Shown: piece by piece, positions 15,706 through 24,645 of the stretch
Numbering within the stretch: position 1 is the first letter of the stretch
Layout: the number at the start of each line of letters is the position of its first letter
NCBI GenBank assembly: GCA_050485365.1
Contig: JBJHBH010000013.1
Span: 1-58,684 of the forward strand
DNA from: JARFUG01 sp050485365
Lineage (GTDB): Bacteria; Desulfobacterota; Desulfuromonadia; Desulfuromonadales; JACZKF01
Reading direction: 5' to 3'
DNA: 58,684 nucleotides
The notes under the pieces: generated by a model
The model's database searches: none
Seen by the model: only the letters and a program-made list of their open reading frames with translations
Told to the model about the DNA's origin: nothing
Program-made: the position numbers and the translations under genes

Positions 15706-15782
15706 TGGCGGCCCCGGCGCGATTCGAACGCACGACCTACCGCTTAGGAGGCGGTTGCTCTATCCTGCTGAGCTACGGGGCC
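15706..15782 (-). tRNA. tRNA-Arg(CCT)
   Basis: A 77-nt cloverleaf with acceptor GGCCCCG/CGGGGCC, discriminator G and encoded CCA. The anticodon stem ACCGC/GCGGT encloses CTCCTAA, giving CCT (codon AGG). It is first in the cluster, with its own promoter. Confidence 0.96.
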
Positions 15783-15795
15783 CCGGAAGGTTTCT

Positions 15796-15824
15796 CTTAT
15801 AATCGAAACGGGGCGCCTTTGCAA
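15796..15824 (-). promoter_or_regulatory. Promoter of the tRNA-Arg/Gln/Glu cluster
   Basis: On the minus strand TTGCAA (15819-15824) and TATAAG (15796-15801) with a 17-base spacer, 13 bases before the tRNA-Arg 5' end. Confidence 0.75.
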
Positions 15825-15840
15825 GGATAAAGCGTTTTTT

Positions 15841-16356
15841 TCAGAACTTCAGCAGGCTGTAGACCTTGCCGTCGGGGAGACGCTTGCGCCCTTCGAGGAA
15901 CTCGAGCTCGGTCATGAAGACGCATTCAACGACGTCGGCGCCGAGCTCCTGCACCAGATCGACCACCGCCGCCATCGTCCCGCCGGTGGCGAGCAGGTCG
16001 TCGACGACGAGAACGCGGCTCCCCGGTGAGAAGGCGTCCTCATGGATTTCGAGCGTGTCACTGCCGTATTCGAGATCGTAGGTCTTGCGCCGCGTCTTGT
16101 ACGGAAGCTTCCCCGCCTTGCGCACCAGCGTCACCCCCGTGCCGAGCCTGTACGCCAGCGCCGAGCCGAGAATGAACCCGCGCGCCTCGATACCGACCAC
16201 CTGCTCCATCCCCATGCCGATATAACGGTGAGCGATGAGGTCGACCATGCGGTGAAAGCTTTTGGCGTCCGCCAGAAGCGTCGTGATGTCCTTGAACATG
16301 ATCCCCTTCTTGGGAAAGTCGGGGATGTCACGGATGATGTTTTTGAGATCTTCCAC
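15841..16356 (-). CDS. apt: Adenine phosphoribosyltransferase
   Basis: Purine salvage: adenine plus PRPP gives AMP. At 171 residues it is the usual size. It opens LKNIIRDIPDFPKKGIMFKD, has the PRPP-binding loop VLVVDDLLATGGTM and the adenine-side ARGFILGSALAYRL. The start is GTG with AGGA about 11 bases upstream. It lies 26 bases after rpoS and is probably cotranscribed with it. Confidence 0.95.
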   Translation of the reverse strand: MEDLKNIIRDIPDFPKKGIMFKDITTLLADAKSFHRMVDLIAHRYIGMGMEQVVGIEARGFILGSALAYRLGTGVTLVRKAGKLPYKTRRKTYDLEYGSDTLEIHEDAFSPGSRVLVVDDLLATGGTMAAVVDLVQELGADVVECVFMTELEFLEGRKRLPDGKVYSLLKF

Positions 16357-16382
16357 GGGGGTTGTCTTCCTTTCAAGCGTAT

Positions 16383-17387
16383 TCAGCGGGCTTTCTGAGA
16401 TCTCTCTTCGCGCAGATGCCGAAGCTGCGGGTCTTTTTCTTCCATGATGATGCGCAGCTTCTCAAGACTCTTGGCCTCGATCTGGCGGATGCGCTCGCGG
16501 GTCACACCGAAGCGCTGGCCGATGGTGTCGAGGGTCTGGGGTTCGCGATCCTCGAGGCCGAAACGCAAAGAGAGGATCTCGCGCTCGCTCTCGCTGAGCG
16601 AATCGAGCCATTGCTGCACCTGACTGTATTTGTCGAGGTCCTCGACCAGCGACGAGGGGTCGATGGAGGAGGTGTCCTCGATGGTGTCGATGAGGCTGTA
16701 GTCGTTGTTCTCCCCCATGGGGTGTTCGATGGAGTACGTCTTCTTCACCAGCACCATCAAGCGTCGGATGTAGGCGGGCTCGACCCCCATGGCCTCGGCG
16801 ACCTCTTTGACCTGGGGCTCGCGGTTGACGCGATGGACGAGCTCGCGGCTGATCTTGATGAACTTGTTGATGTCGTCCGAAACGTGTACCGGCAGCCGGA
16901 TGGTGCGGCTCTGGTTGACGAGGGCGCGCTCGATGGACTGCCGGATCCACCAGGTGGCGTAGGTGGAAAATCGGCACTCCTTGCTCAGCTTGAAGCGCTC
17001 GACGGCCTTGATGAGCCCCATGTTCCCCTCCTCGATAAGATCGAGAAAGGGAAGTCCGCGGTTCATATAGCGTTTGGCGATCTTCACCACCAGGCGCAGG
17101 TTCGACTCGATCATCCGGTCGCGGGCGGCCATGTCGCCCTGCGAGATGCGCCTGGCGAGCTCGCGCTCGTCCTCGGCGGTGAGAAGGGTCGTCTTCTGAA
17201 TCTCTTTCAGATAGAGCTTTATGGCGTCGTCGGAGTGGGAATCGTAGTCGGACTCGGCCTTTTGCTCTTCCTCCTCCTCTTCCTCCTCCTCTTCGGGGCT
17301 CTCCTCGGGCTCTTCCTCTTCGAGGTCGTATTCCCGATTGTCGGGTCCGTCGGTGTCCATATCGTAGAAGTCGATCATTTCGTCCAT
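16383..17387 (-). CDS. rpoS: RNA polymerase sigma factor RpoS
   Basis: A 334-residue group 2 sigma factor. After an acidic N-terminus (residues 20-45, a run of Glu) come region 1.2 (DAIKLYLKEI), region 2 (NLRLVVKIAKRYMNRGLPF, then FSTYATWWIRQSIERAL), region 3 and region 4.2 with the helix-turn-helix RFGVTRERIRQIEAKSLEKL. It lacks the long 1.1 and non-conserved regions of RpoD. The neighbours surE, pcm and nlpD are the classic rpoS neighbourhood, which supports RpoS, the stationary-phase and stress sigma factor. The poly-Glu segment at about 35-42 is unusual. Confidence 0.9.
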   Translation of the reverse strand: MDEMIDFYDMDTDGPDNREYDLEEEEPEESPEEEEEEEEEEQKAESDYDSHSDDAIKLYLKEIQKTTLLTAEDERELARRISQGDMAARDRMIESNLRLVVKIAKRYMNRGLPFLDLIEEGNMGLIKAVERFKLSKECRFSTYATWWIRQSIERALVNQSRTIRLPVHVSDDINKFIKISRELVHRVNREPQVKEVAEAMGVEPAYIRRLMVLVKKTYSIEHPMGENNDYSLIDTIEDTSSIDPSSLVEDLDKYSQVQQWLDSLSESEREILSLRFGLEDREPQTLDTIGQRFGVTRERIRQIEAKSLEKLRIIMEEKDPQLRHLREERSQKAR

Positions 17388-17448
17388 AGTGTGATTTCCT
17401 TTATGAAATACCGATTATCGACGCACAGAGTCTAAGAGATGACCCCTG

Positions 17449-18189
17449 CTATGGCAAGTAAAAAATCGGATTCACGGCCGTCTTGCCATGACGGATTTCG
17501 AAGTGAAGACGCGCATCTCCGCCCCCCGGTGGGATCCCCGACAGGGCGATCTTCTGCCCCTTGCCGACGAAGGCACCGTTCTCGACAAGGATCCTCTCGT
17601 TGAAGCCGTAGACGGTAAAAAACGAGTCGTCGTGCTTCAGAATGATGAGGTTACCATATCCTCGAATGCCGTCGCCACTGTAGGTGACCCTCCCCGCGGC
17701 GGACGAGAGCACGGGCGTACCGGCCGGCGCGGCGATCTCGATCCCCTTGCTGGCGTTGGCGCCGGTGAGGGAGAACTCGCGGATGATCCTCCCCCGTACG
17801 GGCCAGTCGAACTTCCCCTTCACGGCGGCCGGCACGGCGCTCTGGGTCGATCTCGCCGGGGCTGCAGGTGCGGGTTGAGGGCGTGGGGCGCTTTGCGCGG
17901 TGGGGGGAGGTCGGGTCGGAGGTCTGGTGGAGACCGCAGGGGACGAAGCTCTTTGCTGCGTGGCGACGTTGCGGGGAGCACTCGCCCCGGGGATGTAGAT
18001 CCTCTGGCCGACCTCGATGCGGTTCGGGTCGTTGATGCCGTTGACGCGCGCGATATAGCGCTCGTCGACCTCGTAGGTGCGGGCGATCCGGTGCAGGGTC
18101 TCCCCCCGCGAAACGGTATGATAGATCCCGGATGGCGCTGCGCACCCCCAGACCAGAAGGGCCGTCAGGATCAGAAGGCGAACCGACAT
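17449..18189 (-). CDS. nlpD: NlpD-like LysM/LytM lipoprotein
   Basis: About 246 residues. The start at 18189 gives MSVRLLILTALLVWGC, a lipoprotein signal ending VWGC. A LysM domain follows (residues 25-65, YHTVSRGETLHRIARTYEV). A Pro/Ala-rich linker precedes a LytM (M23) domain with GYGNLIILKHDDSFFTVYGF and ARLHFEIRHGKTAVNP. The first zinc ligand is missing: HxGxD is replaced by SKGIEIA, as in NlpD/EnvC. It should therefore be a catalytically dead activator of a peptidoglycan amidase in cell separation. It precedes rpoS by about 60 bases. Confidence 0.88.
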   Translation of the reverse strand: MSVRLLILTALLVWGCAAPSGIYHTVSRGETLHRIARTYEVDERYIARVNGINDPNRIEVGQRIYIPGASAPRNVATQQRASSPAVSTRPPTRPPPTAQSAPRPQPAPAAPARSTQSAVPAAVKGKFDWPVRGRIIREFSLTGANASKGIEIAAPAGTPVLSSAAGRVTYSGDGIRGYGNLIILKHDDSFFTVYGFNERILVENGAFVGKGQKIALSGIPPGGGDARLHFEIRHGKTAVNPIFYLP

Positions 18190-18233
18190 AAAGCTATTCA
18201 CCTGCCGCAAAAAGTGGAAACGGAAATGCACCT

Positions 18234-18263
18234 ACCCTACCGGCAACACGACGCCTGCGTCAA
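18234..18263 (-). promoter_or_regulatory. Possible promoter ahead of nlpD-rpoS
   Basis: On the minus strand TTGACG (18258-18263), an 18-base spacer, then TAGGGT (18234-18239). The -10 is weak. If used, transcription would begin just downstream of the -10, which favours the nlpD start at 18189 over 18231. Confidence 0.35.
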
Positions 18264-18310
18264 TCATTTCAGAAGATCATCCGAGCAAAATCGCATCGCC
18301 GGGCCGCCCT

Positions 18311-18904
18311 TTAAAGGACGGTGCGCAGAAGGAGAAACCCTCCGACGAGCAGGACCACGAAGATGATGGTGAGGACGTTGAAATATTTCTCGATCAACAG
18401 GCGCACCGGAGGGCCGAAGCGGTAGATCAGCCAGGCGATGAGAAAGAAGCGAAGCCCCCGACTGACGATCGATGCAAAGACGAAAACGGCGAAGTTGATC
18501 TGAAAGACCCCGGCCCCGATGGTGATGACCTTGTAGGGGATGGGAGTGAACCCCGCGGTGAAGACCGCCCAGAAGTCGTAGGCATCGAAGAGTTCCTGGA
18601 CGCGTTGGAAGACCTCGGGGGTGAACCCGGGGACGAAGCCGAAAAAGAGGTGCGAGACGAGATCCCACACCCCGATCCCGATACCGTAGCCCGCGATTCC
18701 GCCGAGAACCGATCCGGCGCAGGCGATGAGCGCGAAGCGAAAGGCTCCGGCGGGGACCGACAGGCACAGCGCGAGCAGAAGGACGTCCGGGGGGATCGGG
18801 AAAAAGGACGACTCGGCAAAGGCGAGCAGAAAGAGGACCGGCGCGCCATAAGGAGTGTGAGCCCAGTGCAGCACCCAGTCGTAGAGACGACGAACCAGGC
18901 GCAT
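18311..18904 (-). CDS. DedA/VTT-domain membrane protein (YqaA-like)
   Basis: A 197-residue inner-membrane protein with the VTT fold: LAFAESSFFPIPPDVLLLAL, GSVLGGIAGYGIG, FTAGFTPIPYKVITIGAG (the re-entrant FTPIP loop) and ASIVSRGLRFFL. Such proteins are linked to lipid scrambling or flipping and envelope homeostasis. The start codon overlaps the pcm stop (TGATG), so the genes are coupled. The placement between pcm and nlpD-rpoS suggests an envelope-stress role. Confidence 0.85.
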   Translation of the reverse strand: MRLVRRLYDWVLHWAHTPYGAPVLFLLAFAESSFFPIPPDVLLLALCLSVPAGAFRFALIACAGSVLGGIAGYGIGIGVWDLVSHLFFGFVPGFTPEVFQRVQELFDAYDFWAVFTAGFTPIPYKVITIGAGVFQINFAVFVFASIVSRGLRFFLIAWLIYRFGPPVRLLIEKYFNVLTIIFVVLLVGGFLLLRTVL

Positions 18905-19557
18905 CACTCCCCCTCCCCTGTCCAGCCGAAGCGACCGACCAGCGGCACGAAACGGCACGGCGAGAGGCGCTCCTCGCTGTAGTCGAGCTGCGAAGTTCGG
19001 GTGATGCGCACCAGCGCCTGATCGTCCCGGGTGCCGACGGGGATGACGAGCCGGGCGCCGATGCCGAGCTGTTCGAGGTACTTCTGGGGGACAGCCGGTG
19101 CCCCCGCCGTCACGATAATGGCGTCGAAGGGGGCCGCCTCCTCCCACCCGAAGGTGCCGTCGGTGACCTTGATGTTGACGTTGGCGCAGCCGATCTGGTC
19201 GAGGATCCGTCGGGCGCGCCGCGCCAGTGAGGGGAGGCGCTCCACCGAGTAGACGCGGGAGACGAGTCGGGACAGAACTGCCGACTGGTATCCGGAACCG
19301 GTTCCGATCTCCAGGACCCGTTCGCCGCCGCGCAGTTCGAGCGCCTCGGTCATCCGGGCGACGATGTAGGGCTGCGAGATCGTCTGTTTCTCCCCGATAG
19401 GCAAAGGAGAGTCGCTGTACGCCCTGCCCTGCAGCGCCTCTTCGACGAAGAGATGACGGGGCACCTGCCGCATCGCTTCGAGGACGCGCTCGTCGCGAAT
19501 CCCCCTCCCCTGCACCTCCCGTTCGATCATGCGACGGCGAGCGATGGCATAGTCCAT
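18904..19557 (-). CDS. pcm: Protein-L-isoaspartate O-methyltransferase
   Basis: It repairs isoaspartyl residues in aged proteins using SAM. It is 217 residues, with SAM motif I VLEIGTGSGYQSAVLS, the substrate loop QTISQPYIVARMTEAL, and the post-I and motif II segments YSVERLP and FDAIIVTAGAPAVP. A Shine-Dalgarno GGGGAA precedes the ATG. It follows surE by 13 bases and overlaps the DedA-like gene. Protein-repair and stationary-phase context. Confidence 0.96.
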   Translation of the reverse strand: MDYAIARRRMIEREVQGRGIRDERVLEAMRQVPRHLFVEEALQGRAYSDSPLPIGEKQTISQPYIVARMTEALELRGGERVLEIGTGSGYQSAVLSRLVSRVYSVERLPSLARRARRILDQIGCANVNIKVTDGTFGWEEAAPFDAIIVTAGAPAVPQKYLEQLGIGARLVIPVGTRDDQALVRITRTSQLDYSEERLSPCRFVPLVGRFGWTGEGE

Positions 19558-19570
19558 GACAGAGTTCCCC

Positions 19571-20344
19571 TCAGGCCGGATCCGGCTCGGAAAGATCGCA
19601 CGCCCCTTCCAGGTTCCAACTGCGCAGAGCCTCGAAGGAGCGGTAATTGGTCAGGTCGAGATGCAGCGGAGTGACGGAGATGAAACCGTTGTGAACGGCA
19701 TGAAAATCGGTTCCGGCCGAATCCTCGAAGCCGAGCTCGCCGACGCCGATCCAGTAGTATTTGCGCCCCCGCGGATCGACTTTCTCGACGACGACGTCGC
19801 CGTAGCGCCTTTTGCCCTGACGGGTGAGCCTCACGCCGAGCGGAGCGCGCTCGGGGACGTTGACGTTGAGAAAGGTATCAGGCGGGATCCCCTCGGCAAC
19901 GATTTTGCGTGCGAGACGCGCGGCGTACCGGGCCGCCGGCGCAAACTGGTGCGGCAAAAAGGAGCGCGCATCCAGAGAGACGGCGAAGGCGGGCACGCCC
20001 ATCAGCGTCGCCTCCATGGCGGCGGCGACGGTTCCGGAGTAGGTGATGTCGTCGCCGAGATTGCCTCCGCGGTTGATCCCGGAGACGACGAGATCAGGCC
20101 GGCGATCGAGAAGGCCGTGCACCCCGAGGTTGACGCAGTCGGTGGGGGTGCCGTCGACGGCGAAGACGTCAGGTCTGATCTGCTCGGCACGAAGGGGGTG
20201 GTGAAGGGTGAGCGAGTGCCCTGCGGCGCTTCTTTCGCGGTCGGGAGCGACGACGATCACCCGCCCCAGAGACGAGAGGCTTTCGGCGAGAGCCACGATC
20301 CCCGGCGAGTGAACGCCGTCATCGTTGGTGACCATAATCAGCAC
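19571..20344 (-). CDS. surE: 5'/3'-nucleotidase SurE
   Basis: A survival protein that dephosphorylates nucleoside monophosphates. It is 257 residues with the metal-binding N-terminus MVTNDDGVHSPGI, VVAPDRERSAAGHSLTLH and VVSGINRGGNLGDDITYSGT, all diagnostic of SurE. GTG start at 20344 (ATG three codons later is an alternative). It begins a transcription segment after the merR terminator. Confidence 0.96.
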   Translation of the reverse strand: MLIMVTNDDGVHSPGIVALAESLSSLGRVIVVAPDRERSAAGHSLTLHHPLRAEQIRPDVFAVDGTPTDCVNLGVHGLLDRRPDLVVSGINRGGNLGDDITYSGTVAAAMEATLMGVPAFAVSLDARSFLPHQFAPAARYAARLARKIVAEGIPPDTFLNVNVPERAPLGVRLTRQGKRRYGDVVVEKVDPRGRKYYWIGVGELGFEDSAGTDFHAVHNGFISVTPLHLDLTNYRSFEALRSWNLEGACDLSEPDPA

Positions 20345-20360
20345 GGCAGACTCGTCTAAA

Positions 20361-20385
20361 AGAAAAAGGCCGTTACCGGCCTTAA
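20361..20385 (-). terminator. Terminator after the merR-type gene
   Basis: On the minus strand AAGGCCG-GTAA-CGGCCTT followed by TTTCTTTT. It separates ihfA-merR from surE-pcm. Confidence 0.85.
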
Positions 20386-20387
20386 AA

Positions 20388-20732
20388 TCAGGAATCGAGA
20401 GAGAGGCGAAGCCTCTTCAGATCCCGGCAAACTTCTTCGAGAAGGCGGCGCTCCGTCGGAGCGCCGGTATCCGTAACATCGGAGGCCCTTTCTTCGGCCA
20501 GCTTCTTTTTGGCGCCGGAGATGGTGAACCCCTGGTTGTACAACAGATCTTTCAGGCGAAGAACCAGCTCGATATCCTTGCGGCGATACATCCGCTGCTG
20601 GTTCCGGCTTTTGGTGGGGCGAAAGGGGGCGAATTCAGATTCCCAGTAGCGAAGGACGTGCGGCTTGATCCCGGTCAGCTCGGCCACCTCGCCGATCTTG
20701 AAGTACAGCTTGTCGGGGATCTGCGGGATCAT
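20388..20732 (-). CDS. MerR-family transcriptional regulator
   Basis: A 114-residue DNA-binding protein: the winged helix FKIGEVAELTGIKPHVLRYW and YRRKDIELVLRLKDLL, with a short helical tail and no ligand-binding domain. It lacks the cysteines of metal-sensing MerR proteins. It follows ihfA by 27 bases. The same pair sits near pheST in other proteobacteria, so its regulon may be general; the target is unknown. Confidence 0.9.
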   Translation of the reverse strand: MIPQIPDKLYFKIGEVAELTGIKPHVLRYWESEFAPFRPTKSRNQQRMYRRKDIELVLRLKDLLYNQGFTISGAKKKLAEERASDVTDTGAPTERRLLEEVCRDLKRLRLSLDS

Positions 20733-20759
20733 TTCGCCCTACCGGCAACAGCCACCGGG

Positions 20760-21041
20760 TCAGTCCTGTCCGTTGATGGAGGCCTTGAGTACCTGACTCG
20801 GCTTGAAGGTCAGGATTCTGCGCGAGGAGATTTCGATCTCGTCGCCGGTCTGCGGATTGCGGCCGCGACGGGTCGCCTTTTCCTTGACGACAAAGTTTCC
20901 AAAACCAGCGATTTTGATCTTTTCGCCCGACTCGAGCGTCGACTTGATCAGATCGAAGACCATTTCAACGATATCGGCCGATTCCTTTTTGGAAAAGCCC
21001 GTTTTCAAGTAGACGTTCTCGATGAGGTCCGCCTTTGTCAT
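20760..21041 (-). CDS. ihfA: Integration host factor subunit alpha
   Basis: A 93-residue DNABII protein that bends DNA with its beta partner. It starts MTKADLIENVYLKTGFSKKE and includes the DNA-contacting arm RRGRNPQTGDEIEISSRR. GGAGGTGGT stands directly before the ATG at 21041; an upstream in-frame start lacks a ribosome site. It lies downstream of pheT, as in E. coli, and has its own promoter here. Confidence 0.93.
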   Translation of the reverse strand: MTKADLIENVYLKTGFSKKESADIVEMVFDLIKSTLESGEKIKIAGFGNFVVKEKATRRGRNPQTGDEIEISSRRILTFKPSQVLKASINGQD

Positions 21042-21086
21042 ACCACCTCCATGTGTCGATTGCACAGGTCCCTGAATTTACGGGTT

Positions 21087-21115
21087 TTTATATCACAGGC
21101 ATTTTTCCTAGGCAA
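21087..21115 (-). promoter_or_regulatory. Promoter of ihfA
   Basis: On the minus strand TTGCCT (21110-21115) and TATAAA (21087-21092), 17-base spacer, about 46 bases before the start. Just upstream, AAAAAAGCGTT occurs twice in a row, an A-rich tract that could act as an UP element. Confidence 0.72.
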
Positions 21116-21134
21116 CGCTTTTTTAACGCTTTTT

Positions 21135-23546
21135 TTATCGTATCCGGGCATCGGTGGAGCGGATGAGAGCCTCGACGATGCGTCCGTGCAGGCGGTTGAT
21201 CTCCTCATCGGTCAGCGTGCGTTCGGCGCTGCGGTAGCGCACACGCACCGCCAGGCTCTTTTTCCCCTCGGGAATCCCCGCGCCGCGGTAAAGGTCGAAG
21301 AGCACGACGTCCTCCACTTCCTTGCCTCGGACGGCGTCGATGGCGCCGAAGACCCGTGCGGCGCTCACCTCCTCGTCAAGGAGGAAGGCGCTGTCGCGAT
21401 AGACGTCGGGGTAGCGAGAAAGGGGCTTGAACCGAGGCGCTTCGCCCGCGCTGGCGCTGATCGCCTCAAGCGCGACATCGAGCAGAAAAAGAGGCTGATC
21501 GATGTCGTAGCGCGCGAGCACCTGCGGGTGGACCTCGCCCATGAATCCGAGATCGATCTCGCCGCGCCGCAGCCGGCACGATTTACCCGGATGCAGATAG
21601 GGCTCGAGCTCGGCGGAATCCCATCGGATACCGCTGAGCTGAAGGTGCTCGAAAAGCCCCTCGGCGACACCCTTGATGTCGAAGAAATCGACGAGCTCCT
21701 TCTCTTGCGCCCACCCTTCCGGCTCGCGCCGACCGCACAGGACGGCCGTCAAGCGCATGGTCTCGCGGGGGAGGTCCTCCCCTTCATGCGGGGAGAAGAC
21801 CGGACGCAGCTCGAACAGGCGCAGATCGCGGCTACGATAGGCGAGATTGCGGCCGACGTTTTCGAGCAGGCTCGGAACGAGGGTGGTGCGCATGACCGAT
21901 TGCTCTTCGGTCAGGGGATTGAGAATACGCACCGTCGTGCGGCGAGCGTCCTCGGAATCGAGCCCGATGCGGTCCCAAGCGGATGGGGAGACGAAGGAGT
22001 AGTTGATCACCTCCGAGAACCCGGCGGCGACCATGTAGTCGCGCATGCGCGTGGTGAGTCGCTGCTGGGAGGGGGGGCGATGGCAGATGGTGCGGCCGAC
22101 CGGCATGGTGGTCGGGATGCGGTCGTAGCCGTTGAGGCGGGCGACCTCTTCGATGAGGTCGATCTCGCGCTCCAGATCCTGGCGCCAGGAAGGCACCGTC
22201 ACCTGGACGAGATCCTCGCGCATCTCGGCGGGCTGGGCGTCGAGACCGATGGAGCGCAGCAGCCTCACGATCTCGATCAGGTCGATGGGGAGGCCGAGAA
22301 TCTCCTCGGTCCGGGAAGCCGAAATCGTCAGGCGGCGCTCGGGGAGGACGTTCGGATAGACGTCGATGCGCCCTTTGGCGACCGTTCCTCCCGCAAGCTC
22401 CACAATGAGAGCGGCGGCACGGTCGAGGGCGACCGGGACCATGTTGACGTCGGCGCCGCGCTCGAAGCGGTGGGACGATTCGGTATGGATGCCAAGGCGC
22501 TTGCTCGTGCGGCGGATCGCCGGCGGATGGAAATAAGCGCTTTCAAGCAAGATGTCGACCGTCTCGGAGCCGATCTCCGAGTTTTCTCCTCCCATGATCC
22601 CGGCCAGGGCCACGGCGGAGCTGCCGTCGGCGATGATAAGGTCGCTCTCCTTGAGGAGACGCTCCTGGCTGTCGAGAGTCTTGAAGACCTCACCTTCGGC
22701 GGCACGGCGCACAACGATGCGCCCTTCGCGAAGCAACGCGAAATCGAAGGCGTGAAGCGGATGCCCGAGCTCCATCAGAACGAGGTTGGTGACGTCGACG
22801 ACGTTGCTGATCGAACGCATCCCGACCGACTCGAGCCTGCGCACGAGCCAATCGGGGGACGGACCGATCTTGACGCCGCGAATGAGCCGCGCGGCGTAGC
22901 GGGGACAAAGCCCCTCCTCCTCGATGGTGACCGACGTCGACGCCTCGACGCTCTCCCCCTCTTCCGGGACCGCATGGGGCGGGAGCTTGACGGGGCGACC
23001 GACCATGGCGCCCACCTCGCGGGCCACACCGACGACACTCAGGCAGTCGGCGCGATTGGGGGTAAGGCCCAGCTCGAAACGGACGTCCTTGAGGCCGAGG
23101 GCTTCGAAAACGGGAACACCGAGCGTCAGATCGGGAGGGAGAATCATGATCCCTTCCGACTCCTCAGCGATCCCGAGCTCCTTTTCAGAGCAGAGCATCC
23201 CCATCGATTCAACGCCGCGGATCTTGCTTTTCTTGATCTTGAAATCTCCCGGGAGGACCGAGCCGACCTGAGCGAGAGCGACGAGATCGCCGGCCTTGTG
23301 GTTGGTCGCTCCGCAGACGATCTGGAGCTGCTCGGCACCGGTATCGACACGGCACAGCGTCAGGCGATCGGCCTGGGGATGAGGCTCCACCGACAAGAGG
23401 CGGGCAACGACGACGCTGTCGAACCCCTCGCCGATCTTCTCCATCGCATCGACCTCGAGCCCTGCCATGGTGAGGCGATGGGCGAGATCTTCCGCGGTCA
23501 GGTCGAAATCGACGAATTCCTTGAGCCAGTTATAGGTGACGATCAT
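21135..23546 (-). CDS. pheT: Phenylalanyl-tRNA synthetase beta subunit
   Basis: An 803-residue subunit of the alpha2-beta2 enzyme. Domains in order: tRNA-binding OB fold (about 40-150), B3/B4 editing domain (about 210-390, with GHPLHAFD), B5 (about 405-475), catalytic-like core (about 480-690) and C-terminal FDX-ACB anticodon-binding domain (about 710-803, FKPLSRYPDVYRDSAFLLD). It follows pheS by about 54 bases. Confidence 0.96.
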   Translation of the reverse strand: MIVTYNWLKEFVDFDLTAEDLAHRLTMAGLEVDAMEKIGEGFDSVVVARLLSVEPHPQADRLTLCRVDTGAEQLQIVCGATNHKAGDLVALAQVGSVLPGDFKIKKSKIRGVESMGMLCSEKELGIAEESEGIMILPPDLTLGVPVFEALGLKDVRFELGLTPNRADCLSVVGVAREVGAMVGRPVKLPPHAVPEEGESVEASTSVTIEEEGLCPRYAARLIRGVKIGPSPDWLVRRLESVGMRSISNVVDVTNLVLMELGHPLHAFDFALLREGRIVVRRAAEGEVFKTLDSQERLLKESDLIIADGSSAVALAGIMGGENSEIGSETVDILLESAYFHPPAIRRTSKRLGIHTESSHRFERGADVNMVPVALDRAAALIVELAGGTVAKGRIDVYPNVLPERRLTISASRTEEILGLPIDLIEIVRLLRSIGLDAQPAEMREDLVQVTVPSWRQDLEREIDLIEEVARLNGYDRIPTTMPVGRTICHRPPSQQRLTTRMRDYMVAAGFSEVINYSFVSPSAWDRIGLDSEDARRTTVRILNPLTEEQSVMRTTLVPSLLENVGRNLAYRSRDLRLFELRPVFSPHEGEDLPRETMRLTAVLCGRREPEGWAQEKELVDFFDIKGVAEGLFEHLQLSGIRWDSAELEPYLHPGKSCRLRRGEIDLGFMGEVHPQVLARYDIDQPLFLLDVALEAISASAGEAPRFKPLSRYPDVYRDSAFLLDEEVSAARVFGAIDAVRGKEVEDVVLFDLYRGAGIPEGKKSLAVRVRYRSAERTLTDEEINRLHGRIVEALIRSTDARIR

Positions 23547-23600
23547 CAGTTCAGGTCCCTTCTAGGAATCTATATCCAACACACCGGATTTGCGGTGATC

Positions 23601-24620
23601 TCAGTTGAACTGCTTCAAAAATCGAAGGTCGTTCTCGAAGAAGAGCCGCAGGTCGCTGACCCCGTACTTGAGCATGGCGATGCGCTCAAGACCCATGCCG
23701 AAGGCGAAGCCGGAGTAGACGGCGGGATCGTAATCGACGGCCTTGAAGACTTCGGGATCGATCATTCCGCTGCCGAGGATTTCGAGCCACCCGGAGTTTT
23801 TGCAGACGCGACACCCTTTGCCCCCGCAGATGACGCACTGGATATCGACCTCGGCGCTCGGCTCGGTGAAGGGGAAGAAGGAGGGGCGAAAGCGAACGCC
23901 CGTGCCGCGGCCGAAGAACTGGTTGATGAAGGTCGTCAGAATCCCCTTGAGGTCGCCGAAGGTGACTTTTCGATCGACGAGAAAGCCCTCGATCTGATGG
24001 AACATGGGGCTGTGCGTGATGTCGGAGTCGCGCCGATAGACCGTCCCCGGCGCGATGACCCGCACGGGCGGGGCGTGCTGAAGCATGGTGCGGATCTGCA
24101 CCGGCGAGGTGTGCGTACGCAGAACGACCTCGTCGCTGATGTAAAAGGTGTCCTGCATGTCGCGGGCCGGATGGTCCTTGGGCATGTTGAGCGCTTCGAA
24201 GTTGTAGAAGTCCTTCTCGACCTCAGGACCCTCCTGGATGCCGAAGCCAAGAGAAGCGAAGATTTCGCCGATCTCCTCGGTGACCAGGGTGATGGGGTGC
24301 TTCGACCCGGCAAAGGTGCGCCTTCCGGGGAGCGTTACGTCGACGCGCTCTGCGGCGAGGCGCCGCGCGATCTCCTCCTGGCGCAGTGCTGCCAGTCGCT
24401 CTTCGATGGCCGCTTCAAGATCGTCCTTGATGCGGTTGGCCAAAGCGCCCACCACAGGACGCTCTTCGGCGGAGAGGCGCCCCATCTCTTTCATGATGGC
24501 GGTCATCTCCCCCTTTCGCCCGAGAAAACGTACGCGCACTTCCTGAAGTGCGGCATCGGAGTCCGCCTGCGCCATCGCGTCGTGAGCGGCGCGCTGCATC
24601 GTTTCAAGTCTGTCCTTCAT
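23601..24620 (-). CDS. pheS: Phenylalanyl-tRNA synthetase alpha subunit
   Basis: A 339-residue catalytic subunit with an N-terminal coiled coil (1-85). The class II motifs are present: motif 2 region HTSPVQIRTMLQ and YRRDSDITHSPMFHQIEGF, then motif 3 GFAFGMGLERIAMLKYG. Cysteines CVICGGKGCRVCK form an apparent zinc-like knuckle. A strong terminator and a 12-bp hairpin lie in its leader, so it is likely expressed by attenuation or read-through from the rplT side. Confidence 0.96.
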   Translation of the reverse strand: MKDRLETMQRAAHDAMAQADSDAALQEVRVRFLGRKGEMTAIMKEMGRLSAEERPVVGALANRIKDDLEAAIEERLAALRQEEIARRLAAERVDVTLPGRRTFAGSKHPITLVTEEIGEIFASLGFGIQEGPEVEKDFYNFEALNMPKDHPARDMQDTFYISDEVVLRTHTSPVQIRTMLQHAPPVRVIAPGTVYRRDSDITHSPMFHQIEGFLVDRKVTFGDLKGILTTFINQFFGRGTGVRFRPSFFPFTEPSAEVDIQCVICGGKGCRVCKNSGWLEILGSGMIDPEVFKAVDYDPAVYSGFAFGMGLERIAMLKYGVSDLRLFFENDLRFLKQFN

Positions 24621-24645
24621 CGCTTGGTTCCACCCGCCTAAACGA

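Noticed and set aside
20325..24641. Very long open frame on the plus strand opposite merR, ihfA, pheT and pheS
   Set aside because: Antisense to four well-recognised genes; no signal, no family motif, no ribosome site. It is an artefact of high GC third positions.
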